A stretch of DNA of 64,000 nucleotides, from the NCBI RefSeq assembly GCF_030730865.1, contig NZ_JAVALZ010000001.1:62001-126000 (forward strand), in the 5' to 3' direction. Positions 1 to 9,651 of the stretch are shown here, one piece after another. Source of the stretch: Uliginosibacterium sp. 31-16 (GTDB lineage: Bacteria; Pseudomonadota; Gammaproteobacteria; Burkholderiales; Rhodocyclaceae). The translations under genes and the position numbers were made by a program. Under the pieces are notes generated by a model. The model was not told the origin of the DNA, did no database searches, and was given only the letters and a program-made list of their open reading frames with translations. The stretch's first letter is position 1, and every line of letters starts with the position of its first letter.

Positions 1-268
1 TGTACGGGATTCCCATGCTCTGCAAAGCTCCTTGCACCGTGCCGTCCTCACCAAAACGGCCATGCAGGGTAATGAACGCCCGCGCGAAACCAGCCTGCTT
101 GAGTTCCCAGACCGGACGCTCGGCAGGGTCAAAGGCATGTGCCTCGACACCCGCATCCAGCAATGCTTTCAGAACGGCATTGCCGGAGAGAAAGGAGATG
201 TCCCGCTCCGCAGAGGGGCCTCCCATCAGAACCGCAACCTTGCCAAAGGTCTCTGCTGCACTTGTCAC
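1..268 (-). CDS. ddlB: D-alanine--D-alanine ligase, N-terminal part (partial)
   Basis: Cytoplasmic ATP-grasp enzyme that joins two D-alanines for the peptidoglycan stem peptide. Only about 89 N-terminal codons lie in the window; the rest is beyond the left edge. The translation shows the family's opening [20 protein letters not shown] and, further on, [15 protein letters not shown], both diagnostic of Ddl. I place the start at a GTG at 268, preceded by GAGGGA, because the conserved region begins nine codons later. It follows murC by 18 bp, the usual betaproteobacterial dcw order. The family call is secure; the start is likely. Confidence 0.93.
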   Translation of the reverse strand, partial: MTSAAETFGKVAVLMGGPSAERDISFLSGNAVLKALLDAGVEAHAFDPAERPVWELKQAGFARAFITLHGRFGEDGTVQGALQSMGIPY

Positions 269-286
269 AAATCGTCCCTCAATTCA

Positions 287-1681
287 TCAAGCTTCTGCGG
301 CAACCAGCTTCGCCGGCACACCGCCAATCGAACCCGCGCCCATGGTCATCACCACATCCCCATCACGCGCCGCTTCGAGAATGCGGGCAGGCATGTCACC
401 AATTTCTTCCACAAACACTGGCTCAACCTTGCCCGCCACGCGCAGCGCACGCGCCAAGGCCCGACCATCGGCAGCTATGATCGGCGCTTCTCCAGCGGCA
501 TAGACCTCGGCAAGCACCAGTGCATCGACCGTCCCCAGCACCTTGACGAAATCCTCGAAACAATCCCGGGTCCGCGTATAGCGATGCGGCTGGAAAGCCA
601 GCAGCAAACGCTTGTCCGGAAAGGCGCCACGCGCCGCAGCAATCGTCGCCGCCATTTCGACCGGGTGATGCCCGTAATCGTCGATCACCGTACAAGTCCC
701 GCCGGACGGCAGCACGGCTTCGCCATAGCGTTCAAAACGCCGGCCGACGCCGCGAAACTCTTCCAGCCCTTTCTGGATTGCCGCATCGGAGACCCCCAGT
801 TCGGTCGCCACCGCAATGGTGGCCAACGCATTGAGCACGTTGTGCACACCCGGCAAGTTCAGAACGACCGGCATCCGTGAAACCTCACCGTTCTGCCGCA
901 CGCAATCGAAGTGCATCTGGCCGCCGACGGCACGCACGTTCTCGGCGCGGACCTGGGCGGACGGGTCGAGACCGTAGCGTACGATCTGTTTGGATACAAA
1001 GGGGATGATCTCGCGCACGTGCGGATCATCAACGCACAGCACGGCCACTCCGTAAAACGGCAGACGATGCAAAAAGTCGACGAACGCCTGCCGCAACTGG
1101 GAAAAATCGTGCCCGTAGGTATCCATGTGATCGGCGTCGATATTCGTCACCACCGACACCACCGGGCTCAGGAACAGGAAGGATTTATCCGATTCATCGG
1201 CCTCGGCCACCAGAAACTCGCCGCTGCCAAGTTTGGCATTGGCGCTTGCTGCATTCAGACGCCCGCCGATCACAAAAGTCGGGTCCAGCCCACCCTCTGC
1301 CAGCACGCTGGCAACCAGGCTGGTTGTTGTTGTCTTGCCGTGAGTCCCTGCTATCGCAATGCCTTGCTTGATGCGCATCAGTTCCGCGAGCATCTGGGCG
1401 CGCGGCACAACAGGGATCTGCCGGCTGCGTGCCTCGATCACCTCGGGATTGTCATTCTTCACAGCGGTGGACACCACGATGGCATTAGCCTGTGCCACAT
1501 TTTCGGCGGCATGGCCGATATGTACCTGCACACCCAAAGACTGCAGGCGACGGGTCGCCGCCCCAGGCGCCAGGTCAGAACCGCTGACCTGATAGCCGAG
1601 ATTGCTCAGCACCTCGGCGATACCGCTCATGCCTGCACCGCCAATGCCGACAAAGTGGATGCTTTTAACCTTGTGTTTCAT
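287..1681 (-). CDS. murC: UDP-N-acetylmuramate--L-alanine ligase
   Basis: First of the ATP-dependent Mur ligases; adds L-alanine to UDP-MurNAc in the cytoplasm. The 464-residue product opens with [20 protein letters not shown] (nucleotide-binding N-terminal domain) and carries the ATP loop GTHGKTTTT at about residues 112-120. I chose ATG 1681; an open frame continues 74 codons upstream but has no Mur similarity, and 464 residues fits the family. The gene lies 187 bp downstream of murG, one of the few real gaps in this cluster. Confidence 0.97.
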   Translation of the reverse strand: MKHKVKSIHFVGIGGAGMSGIAEVLSNLGYQVSGSDLAPGAATRRLQSLGVQVHIGHAAENVAQANAIVVSTAVKNDNPEVIEARSRQIPVVPRAQMLAELMRIKQGIAIAGTHGKTTTTSLVASVLAEGGLDPTFVIGGRLNAASANAKLGSGEFLVAEADESDKSFLFLSPVVSVVTNIDADHMDTYGHDFSQLRQAFVDFLHRLPFYGVAVLCVDDPHVREIIPFVSKQIVRYGLDPSAQVRAENVRAVGGQMHFDCVRQNGEVSRMPVVLNLPGVHNVLNALATIAVATELGVSDAAIQKGLEEFRGVGRRFERYGEAVLPSGGTCTVIDDYGHHPVEMAATIAAARGAFPDKRLLLAFQPHRYTRTRDCFEDFVKVLGTVDALVLAEVYAAGEAPIIAADGRALARALRVAGKVEPVFVEEIGDMPARILEAARDGDVVMTMGAGSIGGVPAKLVAAEA

Positions 1682-1868
1682 GCGCGCACTCCAGTGCGAG
1701 CACCGTGAATATGGACCATTAAACTGCCTGTCTGCAAAATCGCCCAGCGCATCCATGCGCTGGCGCGCGCAGAGTGTCGCAAATTTTGTGCGCCAATACA
1801 CGTCTTGACGGCTCCGGCGGCACACTCTCTCTGGCGTCCGTATTGGCTCGCGATGGATTTGTCTATTT
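1682..1868. other. 187-bp gap between murG and murC with a small hairpin
   Basis: No gene is visible here. It contains a perfect 8-bp stem with a 4-base loop at 1744-1763 (CCAGCGCA / TGCGCTGG). On the minus strand the stem is followed by GCGATTTT, so it could act as a weak attenuator or an RNA-processing hairpin between murG and murC. Function is inference. Confidence 0.4.
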
Positions 1869-2942
1869 TCAGCATCGGCACAGGCTGACACATAAATCCG
1901 CAACCTCGTCCGCCGCCTTGGGGCGCGCTACGGAACGTGCCGCTTGCGCCATTCTCAGCAGCTGAGCGCGATCCACTCTCTCCAGCCAGTCCGCCAAGCG
2001 CTGCGGACTCAGTTCCGACTGGGGAATCAGCTCGGCAGCTCCCTGTCCAGACAGAAAGCGTGCATTGCCTGTCTGATGATCATCCACAGCATGCGGCAAC
2101 GGAATCAGGACGCTGGCAACACCAACTGCAGCGAGCTCGGCTACGGTCAGGGCGCCCGACCGACAGATCACCACATCGGCCGCCGCATAGCGTGCAGCCA
2201 TATCCTCAATGAACGGCAGCAGTTCGCCTTCCACTCCCGCCCCGGCATACGCCTGGCGCAGGGAGTCAAGCTGATTGGCGCCCGACTGGTGGGTTACTAC
2301 CGGGCGATTCTCTGCCGGCATCAGGGCCAGGGCTTGAGGGACCGTATCGTTCAATGCCTGCGCCCCCAGCGAACCGCCAACCACCAGCACCCGCAAGGGG
2401 CCACTTCGGCCAGCAAAACGCTCTTCGGGCTCAGGTAGGGCGGCAATATCGGCCCGCACCGGATTACCCAGCCAGACACCGCCCTTGATCACGTCAGGGA
2501 AGCCACTGACCACATGCCGGGTCACGCCAGCCAGAACCTTGTTGGCCAGGCCCGCGACCGAATTCTGTTCATGGATAACCAGCGGCTTGCCAAGCAGCGC
2601 GGCCATCATGCCGCCTGGAAAGGTGACATACCCGCCCATCCCCAGCACCACATCCGGCTGAACCCGTCGAATCGCTCGCAGTGCCTGCCAGAAGCCCCTC
2701 AGCAGATTCAGCGGCAGCAGGAACTTCTGCGCCAGCCCTTTTCCGCGCAACGCTCCAAAACGGATCCAGGCCAATTCATAGCCCAACGGTGGAACAATCT
2801 TCGCTTCCATGCGGTCGGCATTTCCCATCCAGGCAATCTGCCAACCTCGCTTGCGCAATGCCTCGGCTACAGCGACTCCCGGATAGATATGTCCTCCCGT
2901 ACCGCCAGCCATCACCAACAACTTGGGGATACGCCTTGTCAC
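1869..2942 (-). CDS. murG: UDP-N-acetylglucosamine--N-acetylmuramyl-(pentapeptide) pyrophosphoryl-undecaprenol GlcNAc transferase
   Basis: Membrane-associated GT28 glycosyltransferase that converts lipid I to lipid II. The 357-residue product has the N-terminal glycine-rich [10 protein letters not shown] at about residues 13-22 and the later [12 protein letters not shown] and HQSGANQ segments of the donor-binding half. The start is a GTG at 2942 whose last two bases and the next A form the ftsW stop (GTGA overlap), so translation is probably coupled to ftsW. The longer open frame upstream is just ftsW in another phase. Confidence 0.96.
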   Translation of the reverse strand: MTRRIPKLLVMAGGTGGHIYPGVAVAEALRKRGWQIAWMGNADRMEAKIVPPLGYELAWIRFGALRGKGLAQKFLLPLNLLRGFWQALRAIRRVQPDVVLGMGGYVTFPGGMMAALLGKPLVIHEQNSVAGLANKVLAGVTRHVVSGFPDVIKGGVWLGNPVRADIAALPEPEERFAGRSGPLRVLVVGGSLGAQALNDTVPQALALMPAENRPVVTHQSGANQLDSLRQAYAGAGVEGELLPFIEDMAARYAAADVVICRSGALTVAELAAVGVASVLIPLPHAVDDHQTGNARFLSGQGAAELIPQSELSPQRLADWLERVDRAQLLRMAQAARSVARPKAADEVADLCVSLCRC

Positions 2943-4177
2943 GTCCCGCCTCCGCGTGTGACCTGCCGGTTTTCCCAGTCGATCCGTAGCAGGATCGCAA
3001 GAGCAAGGCAGTTTGCAAGAATACCGGACCCACCAAAACTCATCAGCGGCAATGTCAGACCTTTGGTTGGCAATACACCCATGTTCACCCCCATGTTGAT
3101 GAGTGACTGGATCCCGAGCCACAACCCTACCCCCTGAGCCACCAGTCCGGCGAAATGCTTGTCCAGCTGGTGCGCACGACGGGCAATAGCGAACGCACGA
3201 TGCACCAACACCGCAAACAGCGCGATCACGGCCATTACTCCCGCAAAGCCAAGCTCTTCGGCAATCACCGCAAGCAGAAAATCGGTATGCGCTTCAGGCA
3301 GGTAGAACAGTTTCTCGACGCTGGCCCCCAGACCGACTCCCAACCACTCGCCACGCCCGAAAGCGATCAACGCATGGGAGAGTTGGTAGCCACTTCCCAA
3401 GGAGTCCTTCCATGGATCGGCAAAACCGAACAGGCGTTCGCGTCGATACGGCGACAGCCAGATCAGCAACACGAAACCAACCAGCGCCACGACCAGCAGC
3501 AAACCAAAAATCCGTGCGTTCAGACCTCCGAGGAAAAGTATCCCGAAAGCGATGCAACTGATGACAACGAAGGCCCCGAAGTCAGGCTCGCGCAGCAGAA
3601 GTGCGCCAATCAGCAGGATCATGCTGGCCATGGGTAGAAATGCGCGCTTGAAACTCTTCATGTCCGGCAACTTGCGTGCGGTGTAGTCGGCCGCATACAG
3701 AACCACGAACAGCTTCATCAGCTCAGAGGGCTGAATATTGGCAAAGCCCAGAGGAATCCAGCGCCGCGCTCCATTCACCTCACGACCGATGTGCGGAATC
3801 AGGACCAGAACCAGCATCAGCAGTCCGGCTCCGGCCAGCCAGGGTGACAGCTGTTGCCATGTGCGCACCGGAACCTGAAAAGCAACGGCGCCGGAAACCA
3901 GCCCTACAGCCAGAAAGATGATGTGCTTCCACAGGAAGAACCCGGCCTGGTGGCCGGACATGCGACTGCCTTCGGCGTAAGCGATTGACGAGGAATACAC
4001 CATCACCAGTCCGAAAATCAGCAGGAGCGCCGCGGACCAAAACAACAACGGGTCGAGTTCTCCCGGATGTGTCACTCGTCCCCCCAGTCGCCCGGAGGCC
4101 AGACTGGAAGCCCGTGTATCGAAAGGGTTCAAGCTCACCCCTCGGCCTGCCCAGGAAAGAATACCAGCAGCTCTCAC
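2939..4177 (-). CDS. ftsW: Cell division protein FtsW, SEDS-family peptidoglycan glycosyltransferase
   Basis: Polytopic inner-membrane SEDS protein that polymerises septal glycan together with FtsI. The 412-residue product has about ten hydrophobic segments and family signatures such as YSSSIAYAEG, AHTDFLLAVIAEELGF and the C-terminal LPTKGLTLPLMSFGGSG. I prefer GTG 4177, which overlaps the murD stop as GTGA and has AAGGAGT upstream; GTG 4138, thirteen codons later, is the alternative and has a poorer ribosome site. Flanked by murD and murG. Confidence 0.95.
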   Translation of the reverse strand: MRAAGILSWAGRGVSLNPFDTRASSLASGRLGGRVTHPGELDPLLFWSAALLLIFGLVMVYSSSIAYAEGSRMSGHQAGFFLWKHIIFLAVGLVSGAVAFQVPVRTWQQLSPWLAGAGLLMLVLVLIPHIGREVNGARRWIPLGFANIQPSELMKLFVVLYAADYTARKLPDMKSFKRAFLPMASMILLIGALLLREPDFGAFVVISCIAFGILFLGGLNARIFGLLLVVALVGFVLLIWLSPYRRERLFGFADPWKDSLGSGYQLSHALIAFGRGEWLGVGLGASVEKLFYLPEAHTDFLLAVIAEELGFAGVMAVIALFAVLVHRAFAIARRAHQLDKHFAGLVAQGVGLWLGIQSLINMGVNMGVLPTKGLTLPLMSFGGSGILANCLALAILLRIDWENRQVTRGGGT

Positions 4178-5568
4178 TCGCTTACTCCTTGCAAACTCCG
4201 CACCGCTGCAATGAATACCTCGGCGCGATGCGCATAATTCCGGAACATGTCCAGGCTGGCACATGCCGGCGACAGAAGCACCACATCGCCGGCTTGAGCA
4301 CACTGATTGGCGATCCGCACAGCCTCTTCCATGCTGCTGGCGTGCAGATACTCGACACCGCTGCCAGCTGTTTCCGCTTCGATTCGCGACGCATCACGCC
4401 CAATCAGGACAACTGCTCGCGCATGGGAGCGAAACGCTTCGCGCAAAGGAGAAAAGTCCTGTCCTTTGCCGTCTCCGCCAGCAATCAGTACCACTTTGCA
4501 TCCCATTCCCTGCAGTGCTGCCAGGGTAGCGCCAACGTTGGTTCCTTTGGAGTCGTCGTAAAAGGCCACCCCATCGTCACGCAACGCGACACGCTCGACG
4601 CGATGCGGCAATCCACGAAACTCCTTCAGAGCTGCCAGCATCGGAGTCATCGGCAGCCCAATGGCAGCCCCAAGTGCCAAGGCCGCCAGTGCATTGGACA
4701 GGTTGTGTTCTCCAACCATCGGCAATCCGGCGCAGGGCAGCAACTGCTCGTCTCCGCGGACCATCCAGCGCACCCCGGCAACCTCACGAATGCCGAAGTC
4801 ATTCTCCCCTGGAGGAAGATTCAGACCAAAACTCACCACCCGCCGCCCTGAACGCGCCATTTCCGACGACCATGCATCCTGACGATTGAGAACCTGCACG
4901 CCGCTACCGTCGAAAATCCGGGCTTTCTCATGCGCGTACTGAGCCATCGAACCATGGCGGTCCAGATGATCATCCGTAACGTTCAGCACGGTCGCAGCAT
5001 CCGCCTGCAAGGCCGTAGTGGTTTCCATCTGGAAACTCGACAGTTCCAGAACCCACACCTGTGGCAATCTTCCTGCATCCATGCACCGCATCAATTCATC
5101 CAGCGCAGCGGGCGAAATATTCCCGGCAACCGACGTTTCCCTGCCTGCTGCACGCGCCAGCACGCCACACAGACTGGTGGTAGTGGTTTTGCCATTGGTT
5201 CCGGTAATCGCCAGCACTTTGCAGCGCTGACGCTCCCCCAGAGAAACCAGAGCCTGGGCAAAAAGTTCGATTTCGCCACAGACGGGAATCCCGCGCGAAT
5301 GTGCTTCGCGCAGCAGGGGTGTATGAATCGACAACCCAGGGCTAAGTGCTACGACATTCACCCCGTCAAGCAGCGCTGACGAAAACGGGCCACATATCAA
5401 CTCGGCGCCTGCACAGGATTCACGCAAGGTCTCGACCCCCGGCGGAATGGCTCGGGAGTCAGCGACACGCACCTGCGCACCACAGCGCAACAGCCATCTG
5501 ACCATGGCAAGACCGGACTCACCGAGCCCCAGCACAAGATAGCGCCGAGCGCTGTAATCGGGCTTCAT
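4174..5568 (-). CDS. murD: UDP-N-acetylmuramoyl-L-alanine--D-glutamate ligase
   Basis: Cytoplasmic Mur ligase adding D-glutamate to UDP-MurNAc-L-Ala. The 464-residue product shows the N-terminal dinucleotide-type fold (YLVLGLGESGLAMVRWL) and the ATP loop GTNGKTTTT near residues 123-131. ATG 5568 is chosen because similarity begins a few residues later; a GTG at 5601 would add eleven residues but falls inside a strong hairpin. The gene is separated from mraY by about 100 bp that hold that hairpin, unlike the tight overlaps elsewhere in the cluster. Confidence 0.96.
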   Translation of the reverse strand: MKPDYSARRYLVLGLGESGLAMVRWLLRCGAQVRVADSRAIPPGVETLRESCAGAELICGPFSSALLDGVNVVALSPGLSIHTPLLREAHSRGIPVCGEIELFAQALVSLGERQRCKVLAITGTNGKTTTTSLCGVLARAAGRETSVAGNISPAALDELMRCMDAGRLPQVWVLELSSFQMETTTALQADAATVLNVTDDHLDRHGSMAQYAHEKARIFDGSGVQVLNRQDAWSSEMARSGRRVVSFGLNLPPGENDFGIREVAGVRWMVRGDEQLLPCAGLPMVGEHNLSNALAALALGAAIGLPMTPMLAALKEFRGLPHRVERVALRDDGVAFYDDSKGTNVGATLAALQGMGCKVVLIAGGDGKGQDFSPLREAFRSHARAVVLIGRDASRIEAETAGSGVEYLHASSMEEAVRIANQCAQAGDVVLLSPACASLDMFRNYAHRAEVFIAAVRSLQGVSE

Positions 5569-5589
5569 TCCTGCCCGCTCCTGCAACGC

Positions 5590-5623
5590 AAAATGCTGCA
5601 CGCCTTGCGGGGTGCAGCATTTT
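5590..5623 (-). terminator. Hairpin with U-run between mraY and murD
   Basis: A perfect 12-bp inverted repeat (arms 5590-5601 and 5612-5623, AAAATGCTGCAC / GTGCAGCATTTT, 10-base loop) sits just before murD on the coding (minus) strand and ends in TTTT. This is the form of an intrinsic terminator or attenuator. Because murD, ftsW and murG continue downstream without an obvious new promoter, partial termination or RNA processing is more likely than full termination (inference). Confidence 0.6.
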
Positions 5624-5670
5624 GACTCATGGCGACAAACTTGCTGGCCATTCTCGAAAGCATCATTTTC

Positions 5671-6759
5671 TCATCGCAATTTCAGTGTGGACAAACCGAA
5701 CAGGACCAGCATCAGGGTAATGATCCAGAAACGCACAACCACCTGGGTTTCCTTCCAGCCACTGAGTTCGTAATGATGATGCAGAGGCGCCATGCGGAAA
5801 ATCCGTTTGCCGCCGGACCATTTGAAGTAGGCAACTTGCAGCATCACCGACAGGGTTTCGGCTACAAACAATCCACCCATGATGAACAGCACGACCTCCT
5901 GTCGCACCACGACAGCAACCGTACCCAGTGCGGCACCCAAGGCCAGAGCACCAACATCGCCCATGAACACATCTGCCGGATAGGCGTTGAACCACAGAAA
6001 CCCGAGCCCCGCCCCCGCCATCGCGCCACAAAATACGGCCAGCTCGCCGGCCCCGGCGATATACGGCACGCCAAGATATTTCGAGAACCCCATGTGACCA
6101 GCAACATAGGCAAAGATCGCCAGCGCTGCAGCCACCATCACGGTCGGCATGATTGCCAGACCATCAAGGCCGTCCGTCAGGTTGACCGCATGGCTTGTTC
6201 CGTTGATCACGAAATAGGTCAGTGCCACAAAACCATAAATGCCGAGCGGATATGAAACAGTTTTGAAGAAGGGAACGATCAGCTGGGTATGCGCCGGAGT
6301 ATCGGCCGTCATGGCCAGAAAGACGGCAGCACTAAGGGCAATCGTTGAAGTCCAGAAATATTTCCAGCGGCTGGCCAGACCTTTCGGATCACGATGAACA
6401 ACCTTGCGCCAGTCGTCCACCCAGCCGACCGCGCCAAATCCCAGAGTAACAAGCAGCACTACCCAGATGTAACGATTCGACAGGTCTCCCCACAGCAAAG
6501 TGGTGATACCGATAGCGATCAGGATCAGGGCGCCTCCCATGGTAGGCGTACCGGCCTTGGTCAGATGCGACTTGGGGCCATCATCACGCACGGCTTGGCC
6601 AATTTTCTTGGCCGCCAGCCAGCGAATCAGCGGAGGGCCGAAGATGAAGGAAATGATCAGCGCAGTCAGCGCCGCAAGCATGGCACGCAAGGTGATGTAG
6701 CCGAACACGTTGAATGCGCGGATATCCTCACCCAGCCAGAGAGCAAGTTTGAGTAGCAT
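5671..6759 (-). CDS. mraY: Phospho-N-acetylmuramoyl-pentapeptide-transferase
   Basis: Inner-membrane transferase that loads phospho-MurNAc-pentapeptide onto undecaprenyl phosphate to give lipid I. The 362-residue protein is highly hydrophobic and contains the conserved aspartate-rich [10 protein letters not shown], the [10 protein letters not shown] segment and the [13 protein letters not shown] motif near the C terminus. ATG 6759 lies 4 bp downstream of the murF stop. Length and all signatures match the family. Confidence 0.97.
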   Translation of the reverse strand: MLLKLALWLGEDIRAFNVFGYITLRAMLAALTALIISFIFGPPLIRWLAAKKIGQAVRDDGPKSHLTKAGTPTMGGALILIAIGITTLLWGDLSNRYIWVVLLVTLGFGAVGWVDDWRKVVHRDPKGLASRWKYFWTSTIALSAAVFLAMTADTPAHTQLIVPFFKTVSYPLGIYGFVALTYFVINGTSHAVNLTDGLDGLAIMPTVMVAAALAIFAYVAGHMGFSKYLGVPYIAGAGELAVFCGAMAGAGLGFLWFNAYPADVFMGDVGALALGAALGTVAVVVRQEVVLFIMGGLFVAETLSVMLQVAYFKWSGGKRIFRMAPLHHHYELSGWKETQVVVRFWIITLMLVLFGLSTLKLR

Positions 6760-6763
6760 CGGT

Positions 6764-8143
6764 CTATAGACCTCGTTGATTCTTGTCCTGCGGCAGGGCC
6801 AGGGCCTCTGCCACGCGTTCCATGCGCATGAAGCGCGACCCTTTTACCAGCACCACAACATCCGCTCCAAGCACAGGTCTGATGGCTTCAACCAATGCCT
6901 CAACACTGTCAAAATGCTCTCCACCACTGCCAAAATTCCTCGCCGCCAGCGCGCTCTGCTCGCCAAGGGCAAACAGAGCATCCACGCCTGAACTTTTGGC
7001 ATAGCCACCAATTTCATCGTGATACTGAGCGCTCATCTCGCCGATTTCGCCCATGTCGCCGAGAACCAGAAGCTTGCGTCCCGGCGTGGCGGCAAGCACA
7101 TCGATTCCGGCTCGCACGGAATCCGGATTGGCGTTGTACGTATCGTCGAGCAAGGTTGCTCCACCAATGGCCGGTTTGGGCTGCAAACGCCCCTTGGCTG
7201 CTACAAAACCGCTCAGCCCGGACACGACCGCATCAAGCGGTGATCCGGCAGCAAGACACGCCGCGGCGGCTCCCAGAGCATTGCGTGCGTTATGCAGTCC
7301 CGGCACAGGCAGGAAGAAACTCGCCACACCCTGTGGAGTCAGAACATCCATCCGGCTGCCCAGACCCTGTGCCTTGCATTGCGCAGAGGTATTAGCCGTA
7401 TGCTCCAGCCCGAAGCTGCAGATATCGGCCTCGCCATGGTTCGCGTACCAGTACGCAGCATGCTCGTCATCTGCATTGATGACAGCCACCCCATCCGGCG
7501 CAAGAGCCCTGAAGATTTCACCCTTTTCTTCGGCCACTGCCTGCAGTCCGCCCATCCCGGCCAGATGAGCACGCTGCGCATTGGTAACAATGGCGACCGT
7601 CGGTCTGGCAAGTGCAGCGAGATAGGCTATCTCACCCGGGTGATTCATTCCCATCTCGATGACTGCAGCACGATGTGTCGTATTCAGGCGCAGAAGCATC
7701 TGCGGCAATCCGATGTCGTTATTCAGGTTTCCCTGAGTAGCCAATACACTTTCCGGACCTAGCCAGGCTCGCAGAATCGCTGCGCACATTTCCTTGACCG
7801 TAGTCTTGCCATTACTTCCCGTCACGCCAATCACGGGCAGCTTGAACTGATTGCGCCAGTAGCCAGCCAAAGCCCCCAGCGCCAGCCGGGTGTCGGCCAC
7901 CTGCAACAGCGGCAAGCCAGCCGGCACTTGCAATCCTTCACGCGACTCGACCACTGCCGCCACAGCCCCCTGGGCAAGCGCTTGTGCAAGAAAGTCATGT
8001 GCATCGAAACGTTCGCCACGCAAGGCAACGAACAGCTTTCCAGCAAGATTCTCACGCGTATCGGTACTCACCGACTGGAACTCGACATTGTCACCAATAA
8101 CCCTGCCGCCGACAGCCTGTGCTGCTTCCTGCAGCCACATCAT
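6764..8143 (-). CDS. murF: UDP-N-acetylmuramoyl-tripeptide--D-alanyl-D-alanine ligase
   Basis: Adds the D-Ala-D-Ala dipeptide (product of Ddl) to the UDP-MurNAc-tripeptide. The 459-residue product has the ATP loop [10 protein letters not shown] and the Mur central-domain motif [11 protein letters not shown] choose ATG 8143: it overlaps the murE stop (ATGA) and has CAGGAG eight bases upstream. An ATG at 8173 would add ten residues inside murE without a better ribosome site. Confidence 0.96.
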   Translation of the reverse strand: MMWLQEAAQAVGGRVIGDNVEFQSVSTDTRENLAGKLFVALRGERFDAHDFLAQALAQGAVAAVVESREGLQVPAGLPLLQVADTRLALGALAGYWRNQFKLPVIGVTGSNGKTTVKEMCAAILRAWLGPESVLATQGNLNNDIGLPQMLLRLNTTHRAAVIEMGMNHPGEIAYLAALARPTVAIVTNAQRAHLAGMGGLQAVAEEKGEIFRALAPDGVAVINADDEHAAYWYANHGEADICSFGLEHTANTSAQCKAQGLGSRMDVLTPQGVASFFLPVPGLHNARNALGAAAACLAAGSPLDAVVSGLSGFVAAKGRLQPKPAIGGATLLDDTYNANPDSVRAGIDVLAATPGRKLLVLGDMGEIGEMSAQYHDEIGGYAKSSGVDALFALGEQSALAARNFGSGGEHFDSVEALVEAIRPVLGADVVVLVKGSRFMRMERVAEALALPQDKNQRGL

Positions 8144-9651
8144 TGGCGTGACTCCTGTTGTTGACGATTCCATGCGGTCAAGGCCGCCACCGCATGATCG
8201 GCATCACTGAAATGGTGTTTTTGCCCCTGAATTTCCTGATAATCCTCATGCCCCTTGCCGGCGATCAGAACAACATCATTTACACCAGCCTGCAGCACGC
8301 ATTCGCGAATTGCCTCTGCCCGATCAATAATGCATCGGGCACCGGACGCCCCCTGCGCCACTTGCGCCACGATCCCGGCAGGGCTTTCACTGCGCGGATT
8401 GTCACTGGTAATCACCACTTGATCAGCCAGGCGGGCAGCAACTTCGCCCATCAACGGACGCTTGCCCGGATCGCGATCGCCGCCGCAGCCGAACACGCAA
8501 ATCAGACGCCCTTGCCGTGACCCTACCGTGTGTCTGAGTGCAAACAGGGTCTGTTCCAGTGCATCTGGCGTATGGGCGTAATCGACCACCACAAGCGGCT
8601 CGCCAATACCACCTAGCGTTTGCATGCGACCTTCGGGTGGGGTGAGGTCCCGCGCAGCTTCGATCGCCTGTTCGAAGCTGTAGCCGGACTGAATCAACAC
8701 ACCGATCACGGCCAGCAGGTTGGATACATTGAACTGCCCGACCAGCCCCACGGACATCTCGGCGCGTTGCCCGTCAAACAGCACGTTAAAACGCATTCCA
8801 ACTGTCGTGGTGCGCAGATTCTCGGCAATCAGCATGTGGTGCGCAGGCGCAGCAGACGCATTGTCCGGAATCAGGCTGTAGCCCATGATTTGCAGGTTGG
8901 TGTTGGCAGCCAGACGACGAGCCTGCACGACCCCCATAAGATCGTCAAAATTCAGCACCACCGACTTCAGCCCGGGCATATCGAACAGCCGCGCTTTGGC
9001 TGCCGCATAGGCATCCATGGAATGGTGATAGTCAAGATGATCACGGGTCAGATTGGTAAACACCGCAATATCCATGCAGCAACCGCTCACCCGCCCCTGG
9101 TCCAGACCAATGGATGAAACCTCCATCGCAACAGCTTGCGCACCATCAGTCACAAACCTTGCCAGATCCTCCTGAAGAACAATGGCATCCGGTGTCGTAT
9201 TGCCCGTGGTGTTCAGACGCCCGGGAAAACCAGAGCCCAGTGTGCCAATCACGGCACACTTGCGCCCCAGCTGATTGAAAGCGCGTGCCACCCACTGAGA
9301 AATTGAAGTTTTTCCATTCGTGCCGGTCACCCCCACCATCCACAACTTTCCGGATGGATTGCCAAACACTTCGTCGGCAATGTCACTGGCCAGCCAGCGC
9401 AAATTATCGACAGGCAGGTTGGGCAGCTGCATGGAACCATCCCACTCGAAACCTTCACGCTCCCACAACACCGCAGCCGCACCGCGACTGATAGCGTCGC
9501 GAATGTACAAACGACCATCACTGGCGTGACCCGGATAGGCCAGAAACACATCACCAGGCTGAACTGCACGAGAGTCAGCCGACACGCGCCGCAGGCTGCC
9601 CGCCTCGGCACGCAGCAACGCCATGATTGCGCCGGCCAGACTGGAGGTCAC
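8140..9651 (-). CDS. murE: UDP-N-acetylmuramoyl-L-alanyl-D-glutamate--2,6-diaminopimelate ligase
   Basis: Adds meso-diaminopimelate to the growing stem peptide. The 503-residue product carries the ATP loop GTNGKTS (about residues 110-116) and the DNPR motif that in this family marks meso-DAP rather than lysine specificity. The GTG start at 9651 overlaps the ftsI stop (GTGA) and is preceded by a strong AGGAGG. The meso-DAP call agrees with a Gram-negative host. Confidence 0.96.
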   Translation of the reverse strand: MTSSLAGAIMALLRAEAGSLRRVSADSRAVQPGDVFLAYPGHASDGRLYIRDAISRGAAAVLWEREGFEWDGSMQLPNLPVDNLRWLASDIADEVFGNPSGKLWMVGVTGTNGKTSISQWVARAFNQLGRKCAVIGTLGSGFPGRLNTTGNTTPDAIVLQEDLARFVTDGAQAVAMEVSSIGLDQGRVSGCCMDIAVFTNLTRDHLDYHHSMDAYAAAKARLFDMPGLKSVVLNFDDLMGVVQARRLAANTNLQIMGYSLIPDNASAAPAHHMLIAENLRTTTVGMRFNVLFDGQRAEMSVGLVGQFNVSNLLAVIGVLIQSGYSFEQAIEAARDLTPPEGRMQTLGGIGEPLVVVDYAHTPDALEQTLFALRHTVGSRQGRLICVFGCGGDRDPGKRPLMGEVAARLADQVVITSDNPRSESPAGIVAQVAQGASGARCIIDRAEAIRECVLQAGVNDVVLIAGKGHEDYQEIQGQKHHFSDADHAVAALTAWNRQQQESRQ

